Assembly: GCF_016758195.1 (NCBI RefSeq)
Contig: NZ_QYAC01000006.1
Location: forward strand, 265,779 to 329,778
From: Leucobacter chromiireducens subsp. solipictus
GTDB lineage: Bacteria; Actinomycetota; Actinomycetes; Actinomycetales; Microbacteriaceae
DNA length: 64,000 nucleotides
Reading direction: 5' to 3'
Within the stretch, counting starts at the first letter, position 1. Every line of letters starts with the position of its first letter. A program made the position numbers and the translations under genes. The notes beneath the pieces were generated by a model. That model ran no database searches and was not told the DNA's origin. It saw nothing but the letters and a program-made list of their open reading frames with translations. Of this stretch, positions 40,930-50,534 are shown piece after piece.

Positions 40930-42120
40930 GTGTTCGGACGACGCAGCTCGCGCGAATTGGAATACCGGATCGCCATACTTGAGCGGCACACGGGTGCCGC
41001 TGAGCCGGGGCGGCCGGACACCCCGCCGGCCGCGATGCGGGGAGGCCGCCGGGGCCTGTGGGCGGACGGTTTCGGCAAGATGGCGACCCGTTCGCTGCAG
41101 GTCATCATCGTGCTCGCGCTCACCGCCGTCGTGGTGCTGGGGCTGCGCAGCCTCAGCACCGTGGTCATCCCCATCCTGCTCGCGCTGATCCTCGCCTCGA
41201 CGTTCTCGCCGGTGATGCGGTGGCTGCGGGGTCGGGGCGTGCCGTCGGTCCTCGCGACGGTGATGGTGTTGCTCGCGGTCGTGCTGCTGTTCACCGGCGT
41301 CGGCTGGCTGATCGTGTGGGCGGTGCGTGACGAGTGGGACGAACTCGCCACGCAGGCCCACGACGGCTTCACGCAGGTGCTCGACTGGGTGCAAACCCTG
41401 CCGTTCGCGCCGAGTGCGGATCAGATCTCCGAGTGGCAGGACACCGTCGTCGACTTCCTCACGAGCTCGCAGTTCGGCTCCGGTGCGCTCGCCGGCGTGG
41501 GAGCGGTGACGGGCTTCGTGACGGGGCTCGTGCTCATGGTCGTGGTGCTGTTCTTCTTCTTGAAGGACGGCCCCCAGATCTGGCGATTCCTGCTCCGCCC
41601 CTTCTCGGGCGAGGGGCTCGCCCGCGCCGAGCGCGCCGGCGACAAGACGGTGGCGACACTTGGGTCCTATGTGCGCGGGACCGCCGCGGTGGCCGCGGTC
41701 GACGCGATCGGCATCTGGATCGGACTCATGATCCTGCAGGTGCCGCTCGCGCTCCCGCTGTCCGTGCTGGTGTTCGTGCTGGCGTTCATCCCGATCGTCG
41801 GCGCGACGCTCGCGGGGATCCTCGCCGCCCTGGTCGCGCTCGTGGCAAACGGGCCGCTCAGTGCGATCCTTGTCGTCGGCGTGGTGGTGCTCGTCAACCA
41901 GCTCGAGGGGAACTTCCTGCAGCCCGTGCTGATGGGCCGCGCGCTGAAACTGCACTCGCTCGTGATCCTGCTTGCGTTGACCATTGGCACCGTGCTCAGC
42001 GGCGTCCTGGGCGCCGTGCTCGCGGTGCCGATCGCGGCGGTCGCCTGGGGCATCATCCAGGTGTGGGACGGCCCGGACCTTCCCGCCAAGTGGTTCCGCC
42101 CGCGCGAGGAGCGCGCATAG
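40930..42120 (+). CDS. AI-2E family (PerM-like) membrane transporter
   Basis: A 396-residue polytopic protein. After a 55-residue polar N-terminus come paired helices (VIIVLALTAVVVLGLRSLST, VVIPILLALILASTFSP), an extracytoplasmic stretch, then VVLFFFLKDGPQIWRFL, a helical region, and the typical C-terminal signature FIPIVGATLAGILAALVAL plus NQLEGNFLQPVLMGRALKLH. Family members export autoinducer-2 or act in sodium-proton exchange; which applies cannot be told. It starts with GTG 40930 behind GGGGGAGG, 44 bp after thrC. Confidence 0.85.
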   Translation: MFGRRSSRELEYRIAILERHTGAAEPGRPDTPPAAMRGGRRGLWADGFGKMATRSLQVIIVLALTAVVVLGLRSLSTVVIPILLALILASTFSPVMRWLRGRGVPSVLATVMVLLAVVLLFTGVGWLIVWAVRDEWDELATQAHDGFTQVLDWVQTLPFAPSADQISEWQDTVVDFLTSSQFGSGALAGVGAVTGFVTGLVLMVVVLFFFLKDGPQIWRFLLRPFSGEGLARAERAGDKTVATLGSYVRGTAAVAAVDAIGIWIGLMILQVPLALPLSVLVFVLAFIPIVGATLAGILAALVALVANGPLSAILVVGVVVLVNQLEGNFLQPVLMGRALKLHSLVILLALTIGTVLSGVLGAVLAVPIAAVAWGIIQVWDGPDLPAKWFRPREERA

Positions 42121-42243
42121 CCGCGCCGCACCGGTGACCGCCGCCGCGGTGCCCGCCGCTGTGGTGCCCGCGCCGAGAACCCCGAGGTGCGCTACTCTGG
42201 CAGCGAGCGCGGCGGCGGGTGCCGTGACCGACGAAGGAGTGTC

Positions 42244-42651
42244 ATGCGGTTCCTGTTCCAGATCCTCACGCAGATCGTGCTGGGGGCGATCGCGCTCATC
42301 GTGATCCATTTCGCGCTCCCCGGAGTCACCCTGCACCTGGCCGGCTTTTTCGTGGCGCTCGGCGTGTTCACGCTCGCGCACGCGCTGTTCGGCCCGTTCG
42401 TGCTGAACATTGCGCAGCGTTATGCCGCGCCGCTCGCGGGCGGTGTGGGGCTCGTCGCCACCGTGCTCGCGTTGTGGGTCGCGACGCTGTTCCCGAACGG
42501 CATCCAGATTCAGGGGCTCGATTCCTGGGTGCTCGCGCCCATCATCGTGTGGGTGATCACCGCGCTCGGCGGCTGGATCATCATGGCCTTCGTGGTGGAC
42601 AAACGGCTCAAGCGCCGGGCGGCCGCGAAACTCGTGGGGGCACAGCGCTGA
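42244..42651 (+). CDS. Small four-helix membrane protein (phage-holin-4-like superfamily)
   Basis: A 135-residue protein with four hydrophobic helices (LTQIVLGAIALIVIHFALPG, LAGFFVALGVFTLAHALFG, LAGGVGLVATVLALWVATLF, VLAPIIVWVITALGGWIIMA) and a basic tail. This pattern fits the small membrane proteins of the mycobacterial 1TM/4TM holin group, although a housekeeping role is more likely here. ATG 42244 follows AAGGAG. Its end abuts the ABC ATPase gene, suggesting one transcription unit with it. Confidence 0.7.
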   Translation: MRFLFQILTQIVLGAIALIVIHFALPGVTLHLAGFFVALGVFTLAHALFGPFVLNIAQRYAAPLAGGVGLVATVLALWVATLFPNGIQIQGLDSWVLAPIIVWVITALGGWIIMAFVVDKRLKRRAAAKLVGAQR

Positions 42652-42680
42652 CTTCTCGCCCCGATCACACATCCGCCCCG

Positions 42681-43346
42681 ATGCTCACCGCTGACGCGGT
42701 GGGGGTGGAGCTCAGCGGTGCCGTGCTCCTGCCGGACACGAGCCTCGCCCTGCGCCCCGGGAGCTGCGCCGCGGTGCGCGGCCCGAACGGTGCGGGGAAG
42801 ACGACGCTGCTGCGGGTGCTGGCCGGTCGGCTCCGCCCCACGCGCGGCCGCGCCACCCTGTTCGACCGGCCACTTGACGAGCGCGCCCGCGCCGTGCGTC
42901 AGCACATCGCGGCGCTCATCGAGCCGCCCGTGCTCTACCCGGATCTCACGCTCCGCGATCAGATCGCCTTGATCGTGGGGGCGTGGGCGGGTGCGGCTGC
43001 GCGGCCCCGCGCCCGGGCCGACGCACCGGCCGTAGCCTGGCCGGGGTGGGGCGTGGACGCGATCGACCGCTTCGAGATTCGGCACCTGGAGACCCGCTTC
43101 CCGCACGAACTGTCGAGCGGGCAGCGCCAGCTCGTCTCGCTCGCCGCGACCTTTGCGCGGCCGGGCAGCGTGCTGCTCCTCGACGAGCCCGAGCAGCGGC
43201 TGGACCCCCACCGGCGGGGGCTCCTCGGCGACGCGATCCTCGCGGCCCGCGGTGCGGGTGTCGCGGTCGCCTTCGCCTCGCACGACGCGGACCTTGTGGC
43301 GCGTGTGGCCGACACCTCCCTCCACGTCGGGGGTGCGACGGCGTGA
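42681..43346 (+). CDS. ABC exporter ATP-binding protein
   Basis: A 221-residue compact ATPase. Walker A is GPNGAGKTT, the Q-loop region AALIEPPVLYPDLT, the signature is the unusual LSSGQRQLVSLAATF, Walker B is LLLDEPEQRLDPH, and the switch FASHDADLVARV. The signature has LSSGQ instead of LSGGQ. The ATG at 42681 has a poor ribosome site; an upstream CTG overlapping the previous stop is the only other close choice. It is coupled by GTGA to the large permease gene and resembles ABC-2-type exporter ATPases. Confidence 0.83.
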   Translation: MLTADAVGVELSGAVLLPDTSLALRPGSCAAVRGPNGAGKTTLLRVLAGRLRPTRGRATLFDRPLDERARAVRQHIAALIEPPVLYPDLTLRDQIALIVGAWAGAAARPRARADAPAVAWPGWGVDAIDRFEIRHLETRFPHELSSGQRQLVSLAATFARPGSVLLLDEPEQRLDPHRRGLLGDAILAARGAGVAVAFASHDADLVARVADTSLHVGGATA

Positions 43347-45052
43347 CACGCGGGGTGCCTGCCGCGCCGCCCGGCCCGGTGCCCGGCGCGTCGCCCCGTG
43401 CGCCCCTCACGGGCCTCCGGGCCGTCCGCGCCATCCGGCGCGCCCGCGGCGAGCAGCTCTCCGCGGGGGACGTGAGTTACCGGGTGTACCTCGCCGTGAT
43501 GCTCGGGATCACGGTCGTGGCGCCATTCGTGCGGACCCTCGTCCTGGGGCTGGCCCCCGGGTTGCCGGGCACGGCCACGACGCACACGTCGACGCTCGCC
43601 GTGGCGCTGACGCTCCTCACCGCAGGGGCCGTGCTCCTGGGCGGTCATCTGGGCCCCGCCCGCGCCGGTCTGCCGCAGCTGGACCTCCTGTTCACGTCAC
43701 CGATTCCACGCACCCGGCTGCTCGCGGGGTCGCTCCTGCGCTGGGGCACTGGCGGCGTCCTCCTCGGCGCGCTCGCCGGGGGCATCGTCGCCGTGGCGCT
43801 GCTCCTGTCCGGCCCGCTGGGGTGGGGGATGGGGCTGGCCGTCGTGGCGGGCGGCGCGTGCCTCGGCGCGATCCTCGTGGGCGCACAACTGCTCGGCCAG
43901 CGCGGACCGTCTCCCCGTGCGGGCCTCGCGGGCGGCCTGCTGCTTCTCGCGGGAGCGCAGGCGCTGCTCGGGGGCGGTGGGGCCGATGCGCAGCGGGGGG
44001 TCGCCCCGCTCCCGGATCCCTGGTCGGCGGCCGCCCGCGTCCTCGCAGCCGCGGCCCGAGCGGTGCACGCGGACGCGCTCCCGCAGGACGCGGCCGCGTG
44101 GTCCGGGAGCGGGGTGCCCGGCGATCTGATCCTGCTCGGGGCCGTGGCCCTGGCGCTCGGTGCCGCGGCGCTTCCCCTGGCGAGCCGGCTCCCGCGCGAA
44201 CTGCTGCGCGCGCAGGCGGCGACCTGGGACAGCGCGAGCACGCTGGCGCTGAGCGGCGATCCGAGCGCCGCCGTCGCCCGGTTCGGGGTTCCGGTCCGGT
44301 GGGGACGCCGCCTGCGACTCACTCCGCGGGCTCGCGCGGGGCGCGCCCCGCACCCGCTCTCGCTTGTGGTGCGCCGCGATCTCCTCGGGCTGCTCCGTGC
44401 GCCGGGGCGGAGCCTCGCCGCGCTGTGCGGCGTTGCCGCAGCGGGGGCGCTGTGGGCGGCCGCGGTGTGCGTGCCGCGCGGGATCGGGGGCGCCGCACTG
44501 CTCGGCGCGCTCGCCCTCGTCTGCGCGCTCTGGTCGCTGGGTCCGTGGTGCCGCGGGATCGCGGCGGCCGCGGGCGGGGCCGGGGCACCGCCGCTGCTGC
44601 CGTTCTCGCCGGCCGGGTTGATCCTGCGCCACGCGGTCGTGGCACTCGGGCTCGCGCTCCTCGTCACGCTGATCGCCGGGGTGGCGTTCGTGCTCGTGGG
44701 CACCGCGTCGGCCGCCCCCGACGTCCTGGCGGTCCTCGGGACCGCGCCCGTGTTCGCGCTCGCCACCGTGCTCCTCCGGGTGGCCGGGGCCCTGAAGGGC
44801 ACGATCCCGCTCCGGCTCTTGGCCCCGGTGCCCACCGCGGCGGGCGATCTCGCCGCGGTGAACGTGTTCCTCTGGTCGATCGACGGTCCCGTGGTCGCCG
44901 CGCTCGTCGGGGCGGCGCTGGGCGCGATGTGGGCGGCCGCGTCCGGGGCCGGCCTGCTGCTCGCCCTGCTCGGCTCGCTCGTGCTGCTCGCCGGGCTCGG
45001 CGCCTGGGCCCGGTCCCGCCTCACCTCGGGCACCGAGGCCGCGGCGCACTAG
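43343..45052 (+). CDS. ABC-2-like exporter permease, 569 residues
   Basis: A very hydrophobic, Ala/Gly/Leu-rich protein with about 12 membrane helices in two groups, split by a polar segment around residues 290-345 (VRWGRRLRLTPRARAGRAPH). Recognisable pieces are VYLAVMLGITVVAPFVRTLV and LLFTSPIPRTRLLAGSLLRW, which resemble DUF6297-like permeases of actinobacteria paired with compact ATPases. It starts with GTG overlapping the ATPase stop. Substrate unknown. GC content is extreme even for this genome. Confidence 0.72.
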   Translation: MTRGVPAAPPGPVPGASPRAPLTGLRAVRAIRRARGEQLSAGDVSYRVYLAVMLGITVVAPFVRTLVLGLAPGLPGTATTHTSTLAVALTLLTAGAVLLGGHLGPARAGLPQLDLLFTSPIPRTRLLAGSLLRWGTGGVLLGALAGGIVAVALLLSGPLGWGMGLAVVAGGACLGAILVGAQLLGQRGPSPRAGLAGGLLLLAGAQALLGGGGADAQRGVAPLPDPWSAAARVLAAAARAVHADALPQDAAAWSGSGVPGDLILLGAVALALGAAALPLASRLPRELLRAQAATWDSASTLALSGDPSAAVARFGVPVRWGRRLRLTPRARAGRAPHPLSLVVRRDLLGLLRAPGRSLAALCGVAAAGALWAAAVCVPRGIGGAALLGALALVCALWSLGPWCRGIAAAAGGAGAPPLLPFSPAGLILRHAVVALGLALLVTLIAGVAFVLVGTASAAPDVLAVLGTAPVFALATVLLRVAGALKGTIPLRLLAPVPTAAGDLAAVNVFLWSIDGPVVAALVGAALGAMWAAASGAGLLLALLGSLVLLAGLGAWARSRLTSGTEAAAH

Positions 45053-45062
45053 CCTGGCGCGC

Positions 45063-45140
45063 CCCGCACGCGCGTCCCGCACGCGCGTCCCGCACGCGCG
45101 TCCCGCACGCGCGCCCCGCACGCGCGCCCCGCACGCGTGC
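45063..45140 (+). repeat. 13-bp tandem repeat, six copies
   Basis: Six perfect or near-perfect copies of CCCGCACGCGCGT, beginning 11 bases after the permease stop. A second, degenerate series with CCGCGTGC units follows to about 45215. The period of 13 rules out coding. The rest of the 473-bp gap holds the inverted repeat at 45223 and, from about 45283 to 45525, nothing I can identify apart from AT-rich promoter-like bases before the tRNA. Confidence 0.85.
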
Positions 45141-45222
45141 CCGCGTGCCCGCGTGCGCCCCGCCTGCCCGCGTGCCCGCGTGCGCCCCGCCTGCCTGCGT
45201 GCGCGCCCCGCGCGCCCGCGTC

Positions 45223-45282
45223 ATCCATGGGTGAGTTTCCGGGCCTTCACGAACGCCAAGTCCCCGAAACTCACCCATGGAT
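45223..45282. repeat. Intergenic inverted repeat, 17-bp perfect arms plus 3 bp
   Basis: Left arm ATCCATGGGTGAGTTTC (45223-45239) pairs with 45266-45282; after one mismatch three more pairs follow, leaving an 18-nt spacer that includes TTCACGAACGCC. The element can be divided into three 19-nt segments, like the repeat clusters at 18404 and 25237. It could end the exporter transcript, but no U tract is present. Confidence 0.8.
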
Positions 45283-45525
45283 CCGCTCCGCGCGCTCCGG
45301 ATGGGCGCAGTGGATGCCGGCTCGGCCCTCGAGATCGCGCCGAGTCGCCTCGGTGCCACGTGTCCGGGGCACCGAGGAGGCCGGGAGCGGTCGGCGCAAC
45401 ATTGGCGGATTTCCGCGGGACACACCCGGGATGAGTGGCCAAATTGGCCGTGATCCCCGAATCGTGTCAGAATATACAAGTCGTCAGGGCAGCGGGAAAA
45501 AATCCCGAAGCTCACGACAGCGTCC

Positions 45526-45598
45526 GGCCCCATCGTATAGCGGCCTAGTACGCCGCCCTCTCACGGCGGTAACGCGGGTTCGAATCCCGCTGGGGTCA
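45526..45598 (+). tRNA. tRNA-Glu (anticodon CTC)
   Basis: A 73-nt cloverleaf: acceptor GGCCCCA/TGGGGTC (with one G-U pair), D-loop with TAGCGGCCTAGTA, anticodon stem CGCCG/CGGCG around CCTCTCA, T-arm GCGGG-TTCGAAT-CCCGC, discriminator A. The 3' CCA is not encoded. A terminator follows directly. Confidence 0.95.
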
Positions 45599-45604
45599 CC
45601 GGAT

Positions 45605-45634
45605 CGAAAGCCTCACCTTCGGGTGGGGCTTTCG
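45605..45634 (+). terminator. tRNA-Glu terminator
   Basis: A 13-bp stem with one G-U pair (CGAAAGCCTCACC, 45605-45617, with 45622-45634), a stable TTCG tetraloop, and a following GTGGTTTTTCG with a run of five T. A classic intrinsic terminator. Confidence 0.88.
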
Positions 45635-45735
45635 TGGTTTTTCGGGCCGTGTGTCCCGCCGCGAATGCGAGCTCCCGCCCGCGGGCCCCCGAGTATGCTG
45701 GGAACATTCCGTTTCGGCATACAGAGGAGCGCTCA

Positions 45736-46794
45736 GTGACCCGCACCATCAAGCTCGCAGTCATCCCCGGCGACGGCATTGGCCCGGAGGTGATCGCGCA
45801 GGCAAATCGCGTGCTCGACGCCGCACTCGTGGGAAGCGACGTGACGCTTGAGCGTACGGAGTTCGCGCTCGGTGCCGACCGTTTCCTCGCGACGGGGGAG
45901 ACCCTGCCCGAGGCCGAGCAGCAGGCGATCGCGGCACACGACGCGATCCTCTTCGGTGCGGTCGGCGGGGTTCCCGGCGATGCCCGCCTGAAGCACGCGA
46001 ACATCGAGCGTGGCCTGCTCCTGAAGCTCCGCTTCGACTTCGAGCACTACGCGAACGTGCGCCCGTGCACGCTGTTCCCGGGCGTCGAGTCGACGCTGCG
46101 GGATCCCGGTGCCGTTGACTTCCTCGTGGTGCGCGAGGGCACCGAAGGCCCGTACGCGGGCAACGGCGGCGCGCTCCGCCCCGGCACGCCCAACGAGGTC
46201 GCGACGGAGGTCTCGGTGAACACGGCGATGGGCGTGGAGCGCGTGGTTCGGTACGCGTTCGAGGCCGCGCAGGCCCGCCCGCGGAAGAAGCTCACGTGGG
46301 TGCACAAGACCAATGTGCTCGTGTTTGCTGGCGCGATGTGGCAGCGCATCGTCGAGGCCGTCGCGGCGGAGTACCCCGAGATCGCGGTCGACTACATGCA
46401 CGTCGACGCGGCCACCATTCACATGGTGCAGGATCCGGCGCGTTTCGACGTGATCGTCACTGATAACCTGTTCGGAGACATCCTCACTGACGTGGCCGGC
46501 GCAATCGGCGGCGGCATCGGGCTGGCGGCCTCCGGAAACATCAATCCCGACGGCACGTTCCCGAGCATGTTCGAGCCCGTGCACGGCTCTGCTCCCGACA
46601 TCGCAGGGCAGCAGAAGGCGGACCCGACCGCGGCGATCCTGTCCGCGGCACTCCTCCTGGACCACCTGGGCCTGCAGGCCGAGGGCGAGCGCGTCCGCAC
46701 AGCGGTGCGCGCAGACCTCGCCTCCCGGGGATCCGACGCCCGTTCGACGGCGGCGGTCGGCGACGCGGTGATCGCCGCGATCCCGGCCCGCTAG
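45736..46794 (+). CDS. leuB: 3-isopropylmalate dehydrogenase
   Basis: A 352-residue NAD-dependent decarboxylating dehydrogenase, third step of leucine synthesis. Signature parts are [45 protein letters not shown], the substrate-contacting [24 protein letters not shown] and [26 protein letters not shown]. The start is GTG 45736 with GAGGAG seven bases earlier. ilvE follows 55 bp downstream and an FAH-family gene is coupled to ilvE, so the three may be one operon. Confidence 0.95.
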   Translation: MTRTIKLAVIPGDGIGPEVIAQANRVLDAALVGSDVTLERTEFALGADRFLATGETLPEAEQQAIAAHDAILFGAVGGVPGDARLKHANIERGLLLKLRFDFEHYANVRPCTLFPGVESTLRDPGAVDFLVVREGTEGPYAGNGGALRPGTPNEVATEVSVNTAMGVERVVRYAFEAAQARPRKKLTWVHKTNVLVFAGAMWQRIVEAVAAEYPEIAVDYMHVDAATIHMVQDPARFDVIVTDNLFGDILTDVAGAIGGGIGLAASGNINPDGTFPSMFEPVHGSAPDIAGQQKADPTAAILSAALLLDHLGLQAEGERVRTAVRADLASRGSDARSTAAVGDAVIAAIPAR

Positions 46795-46849
46795 TTCCCC
46801 GCCATCCCGGCGCACCCTGACGTTTCAGTACTCGCGAGAAAGACCCTTC

Positions 46850-47953
46850 ATGACTGACCTGGCATTCACCCACACCGAAGCGACGCGCCGCACCGCGGCC
46901 GAGCGTGAGGCACTGCTCGCCGATCCCGGCTTCGGCAACGTCTTCACCGATCACATGATCTCGGTGGTCTGGACGAAGGACGCCGGGTGGCACGACGCGG
47001 AGGTGATTCCGTACGGACCGATTCCGATGGATCCCGCGTCCTCGGTGTTGCACTACGGCCAGGAGATCTTCGAGGGCCTCAAGGCCTACCGCCGGGCCGA
47101 CGGCTCGATCGTGACGTTCCGGCCCGAGGCGAACGCGAAGCGTCTCAACGAGTCGGCCGTGCGCCTCGCGCTGCCGGAGATCCCGGAGGAGCTGTTTGTC
47201 GCGGCCGTGCGTGAGCTCGTGCGGATCGACGCCGACTGGGTCCCGAGCGGCGCCGATCAGAGCCTCTACCTGCGCCCGTTCATGATCGCGGACGAGAGTT
47301 TCCTCGGGGTGCGGGCCGCCGAGCGCGCGCGCTTCCTGATCATCGCGAGCCCCGCGGGTCCCTACTTCTCGGGCGGCGTGAAGCCGGTGTCGATCTGGCT
47401 GTCGCAGGATCTGGCCCGCGCCGGGCGCGGCGGCACCGGCGCGGCGAAGTGCGGCGGCAACTACGCGGCCTCCCTGCTCCCGCAGCAGGTTGCGGCGGAG
47501 AACGACTGCCAGCAGGTGCTGTTCACCGACGCGGCCACGGTCGACACGATCGACGAGCTCGGCGGCATGAACCTGTTCCTGGTTCGCGCGGACGGCACCC
47601 TGCTCACCCCGCAGCTGAACGGCAACATCCTGGACGGGATCACCCGCCGTAGCTTGATCCAGCTCGCGAAGGATCGCGGCCACGCGGTGGAGGAACGGGA
47701 GATCACCGTGAGCGAGTGGCGCGCGGGCGTCGCCGATGGCACGATCACCGAGGCGTTCGCGTGCGGTACCGCCGCCGTGATCACCCCGATCCAGCGGCTG
47801 AAGTCCGCGGACTTCGTGATCGACTTCGGCGCGAACGCGCCCGGCGCGCTCACGATGTCGCTGCGCGAGGAGCTGACCGGCATCCAGTTCGGCACCCGCG
47901 AGGACCGCCACGGCTGGCTTTCCGAGATCACCACCGCGGAGGTCGCACGATGA
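46850..47953 (+). CDS. ilvE: Branched-chain amino-acid aminotransferase
   Basis: A 367-residue fold-type IV PLP aminotransferase catalysing the last step of Leu, Ile and Val synthesis. Signature parts are [33 protein letters not shown], the PLP Lys segment [47 protein letters not shown] split by the usual loop, and [14 protein letters not shown]. The ATG is 55 bp after leuB, and its stop overlaps the next gene by ATGA. Confidence 0.95.
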   Translation: MTDLAFTHTEATRRTAAEREALLADPGFGNVFTDHMISVVWTKDAGWHDAEVIPYGPIPMDPASSVLHYGQEIFEGLKAYRRADGSIVTFRPEANAKRLNESAVRLALPEIPEELFVAAVRELVRIDADWVPSGADQSLYLRPFMIADESFLGVRAAERARFLIIASPAGPYFSGGVKPVSIWLSQDLARAGRGGTGAAKCGGNYAASLLPQQVAAENDCQQVLFTDAATVDTIDELGGMNLFLVRADGTLLTPQLNGNILDGITRRSLIQLAKDRGHAVEEREITVSEWRAGVADGTITEAFACGTAAVITPIQRLKSADFVIDFGANAPGALTMSLREELTGIQFGTREDRHGWLSEITTAEVAR

Positions 47954-48750
47954 AGGTCGCGCGGTTCCAGATTGACGGGGAAATCTCCTACGGCATCCTG
48001 GACGCCGCCGAGCAGGGCGACGGGATCGAGATCGTGGAACTGGTGGCGGATCCGATCGTCGCCGGCTACGACACGACCGGCCGCCGACTCCGGCTCGAGG
48101 AGGTGCGCCTGCTCGCTCCCGTGATCCCGCGTTCGAAGGTGGTGTGCGTCGGCAAGAACTACGCCGATCACATCGAGGAAATGCGCGACGTGACGGGCGG
48201 GGAGACCCCCGAGGAGCCGCTGCTGTTTCTGAAGCCGAACACCTCCGTGATCGGTCCGGGCGACGCGATCGTGCGCCCGGCGATCTCGGATCGGGTCGAG
48301 CACGAGGGCGAACTGGCCCTGGTCATCGGCGCGATCGCGAAGGACGTGCCCGAGGACGAGGCCCTGAAATACGTGTTCGGTTTCACCTGCGCGAACGACG
48401 TCAGCGCCCGCGACCTGCAGCTGAAGGACGGGCAGTGGACCCGGGGCAAGAGCTTCGACACGTTCTGCCCGCTCGGGCCCGTGATCGAGACCGACCTGGA
48501 CCTGAGCGATGCGCGGATCCAGACCCGCGTCAACGGCGAGATCCGGCAGGACGGCCGCACCTCTCAATTGATTCACTCGCTCGCGAAGATCGTGGCGCAC
48601 GCCTCGCAGGCCTTCACGCTGCTGCCCGGTGATGTGATCCTCACCGGCACGCCGGCGGGGGTCGGCACGATGGTGTCGGGCGACGTCGTCGAGGTCGAGA
48701 TCGAGGGCATCGGTATCCTCCGGAACCCGGTGCGGGACGCGGGGGAGTAA
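47950..48750 (+). CDS. Fumarylacetoacetate hydrolase family protein
   Basis: A 266-residue FAH-fold protein with a complete active site: [15 protein letters not shown] (the NYxxH motif), [37 protein letters not shown] and [16 protein letters not shown]. Members hydrolyse or decarboxylate oxo-acids, or act as oxaloacetate tautomerase or decarboxylase. It is coupled to ilvE, an association common in actinobacteria, and ends at a hairpin terminator. It serves as an intact comparison for the broken FAH gene at 8805. Confidence 0.88.
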   Translation: MKVARFQIDGEISYGILDAAEQGDGIEIVELVADPIVAGYDTTGRRLRLEEVRLLAPVIPRSKVVCVGKNYADHIEEMRDVTGGETPEEPLLFLKPNTSVIGPGDAIVRPAISDRVEHEGELALVIGAIAKDVPEDEALKYVFGFTCANDVSARDLQLKDGQWTRGKSFDTFCPLGPVIETDLDLSDARIQTRVNGEIRQDGRTSQLIHSLAKIVAHASQAFTLLPGDVILTGTPAGVGTMVSGDVVEVEIEGIGILRNPVRDAGE

Positions 48751-48779
48751 CTCCGGGGACGGGAGTCCCGAACCGCAGA

Positions 48780-48805
48780 GCCGGGGTTCGTGCGCGAACC
48801 CCGGC
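48780..48805 (+). terminator. Terminator of the leuB-ilvE-FAH unit
   Basis: An 11-bp perfect stem (GCCGGGGTTCG, 48780-48790, with 48795-48805), a TGCG loop, then GTTTCTC. It lies 29 bases after the FAH stop. Confidence 0.8.
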
Positions 48806-48886
48806 GTTTCTCTGCCCGCTCTCTGCCGCGGACGGCCGGACTCGGGTACGCTCGGGGGCAGACGACACCGCGACGAGGAGGTGGGC

Positions 48887-50353
48887 ATGCCGAGTGCATG
48901 GCAGGCGCTGCGCCGGGGCGAGTCCGTGGGTGAGCGCCGACGACAGCTCGAGCGGGCGCACGAGCGCTTTGTCGGGCTCCTCCCCGCCGCGGGTCTGCCG
49001 AACGAGGCGCACGAGGCCGAGCTGCGTGCCCGCTTCGGCGGCGCGCAGGATCTGCGCCCGGTCGTGCTCGAGTCCTGGCTGCGGTCGCGGCGCGGCACCA
49101 TCGACCCGGATCGGGTGTTGGATCGCCCCGCCCTCGACGACGCGGCCCTCGAGGAACTGCGGGCCACGCACCCGATTGCTCGGGTCCTCCCGGTGATGCG
49201 GCGACTGCTGTTCGATGAGGCGCGCGACGCCGGCATGGTGGTCGCGGTCGGCGATGCCGCGGGCCGGCTGCTGTGGGTGGAGGGTGACGCGCAGCTGCGG
49301 GACCGGGCCGGCGAGATGGGGTTCCGCGCCGGGATGGACTGGTCGGAGCGCTCCGTGGGGACCAGCGCTCCGGGAAGCGCGCTGGCGCTGGACCACGCGA
49401 TCCAGGTGCTCGGTGCTGAACACTTCAGTCGCGCGGTGCACGAGTGGAGTTGCACGGCCGCGCCGGTGCATGACCCCCAGACCGGCGCGATCATCGGGGT
49501 GGTCGACGTGACGGGTGGCGATGCGGCGGCCTCGCCGCACATGCTGCCGCTGCTCCAGGCGACGCTCGCGGCGATCGAAGCGGAACTGCAACTGGAGTCG
49601 CTGCGTCTGCTGCTGGGGCAGGGGGCGGGCACCGCCGCCGCGCCAGCGGCACCGACGCCACCGGCGGTACCGTCGGTACCGTCGGGACCGGCGACACTGA
49701 AGGTGGCCCCCGGTGCGACCCCCGAGCCGCTCGCGATGCCGCGCGCGCCGCGCCCGCCCGAGCTCGCCCCGCGCTTGCTGGTGCTCGGGCAGGATCCAGC
49801 CCGCCTGGAGTGGGCGGAGGGCGCGGCGGCGGTGACGAGTCGCCACGCCGAGATTCTGCTCGCGCTCAGCGCCGCCCCGCGCGGCTGTTCCGCGACGGCG
49901 CTGGCGGAGCAGGTGTACGGAAGTCGCGATGCCGAGCAGACGCTGCGCGCGGAGCTCGTGCGCCTGCGTCGCTGGCTCAGGGATGAGGCGGTGCCGCTCA
50001 CGCTGATGTCCCGACCCTACCGGCTCGCCGAAGCGCTCCGCGTCGACGCGACCGACACCCTCGACGCGCTGGACCGCGGTGCGGGTCATGTCGGGTTCGC
50101 GGCGTACTCGGGGCCCGTGCTGCCGAGCTCCACCGCCCCCGTTGCCGAGCGGTTGCGGGCCGAGGTCGACGCGACGCTGCGCGAGGCGATGCTCGAGTTC
50201 GCGAGCCCGGACGCGCTCTACGACTACGCGCAGCACTGGGCGGACGCGGATCTGCACGTGTGGGAGACGCTCCTCCTGGTCCTCCCGCGAAACTCGCCCA
50301 AACGGGCACGCGTGGTCGCGCGGATCGAGACGCTCAGCACGCAGCGCGGCTAG
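48887..50353 (+). CDS. GAF-domain transcriptional regulator with C-terminal winged helix
   Basis: A 488-residue regulator of the AcoR-related actinobacterial type. The N-terminal part (SWLRSRRGTIDPDRVLD, then the GAF domain around residues 95-235 with GMDWSERSVGTSAPGSALAL and VHEWSCTAAPVHDPQTG) senses a small molecule. There is no AAA+ sigma-54 module. A Pro/Ala-rich linker leads to a winged helix (SRHAEILLALSAAPRGCSAT, RAELVRLRRWLRD, SRPYRLAEALRVD). ATG 48887 has GAGGAG six bases upstream; a GTG two codons earlier is less well placed. It precedes aldehyde and alcohol dehydrogenase genes and probably activates them. Confidence 0.85.
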   Translation: MPSAWQALRRGESVGERRRQLERAHERFVGLLPAAGLPNEAHEAELRARFGGAQDLRPVVLESWLRSRRGTIDPDRVLDRPALDDAALEELRATHPIARVLPVMRRLLFDEARDAGMVVAVGDAAGRLLWVEGDAQLRDRAGEMGFRAGMDWSERSVGTSAPGSALALDHAIQVLGAEHFSRAVHEWSCTAAPVHDPQTGAIIGVVDVTGGDAAASPHMLPLLQATLAAIEAELQLESLRLLLGQGAGTAAAPAAPTPPAVPSVPSGPATLKVAPGATPEPLAMPRAPRPPELAPRLLVLGQDPARLEWAEGAAAVTSRHAEILLALSAAPRGCSATALAEQVYGSRDAEQTLRAELVRLRRWLRDEAVPLTLMSRPYRLAEALRVDATDTLDALDRGAGHVGFAAYSGPVLPSSTAPVAERLRAEVDATLREAMLEFASPDALYDYAQHWADADLHVWETLLLVLPRNSPKRARVVARIETLSTQRG

Positions 50354-50424
50354 ACGGCCCCGACGTCGTGGGGGCGGCGCGCAGCCGTGCGCCGGAACGC
50401 GCCGCGACGTGCTCCCGCGCGCCA

Positions 50425-50469
50425 GTGCAACGTGAATGCAACGGTGCGGCGACGCGCGTGCAACGTTGC
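50425..50469 (+). promoter_or_regulatory. TGCAAC repeats upstream of aldehyde dehydrogenase
   Basis: The 181-bp gap between the GAF regulator and the aldehyde dehydrogenase contains three TGCAAC half-sites: GTGCAACGTGAATGCAACG (50425-50443) and a palindrome GCAACGTTGC (50460-50469). They lie 65-110 bases before the ATG, where an activator would bind. Candidate operator of the upstream GAF regulator. Confidence 0.5.
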
Positions 50470-50534
50470 CGAGCGTAGCGTCGGGGCAACCGGGATCACA
50501 CCCGGCACCGCGCCGATGTCAAAGGAGACACGTC

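Noticed and set aside
45063..45140. CRISPR array
   Set aside because: Units are 13 bp with no spacers between them and no cas genes are present.
48887..50353. Sigma-54-dependent activator (AcoR-like)
   Set aside because: The GAF part fits but the AAA+ module and its GAFTGA motif are absent, replaced by a winged helix.
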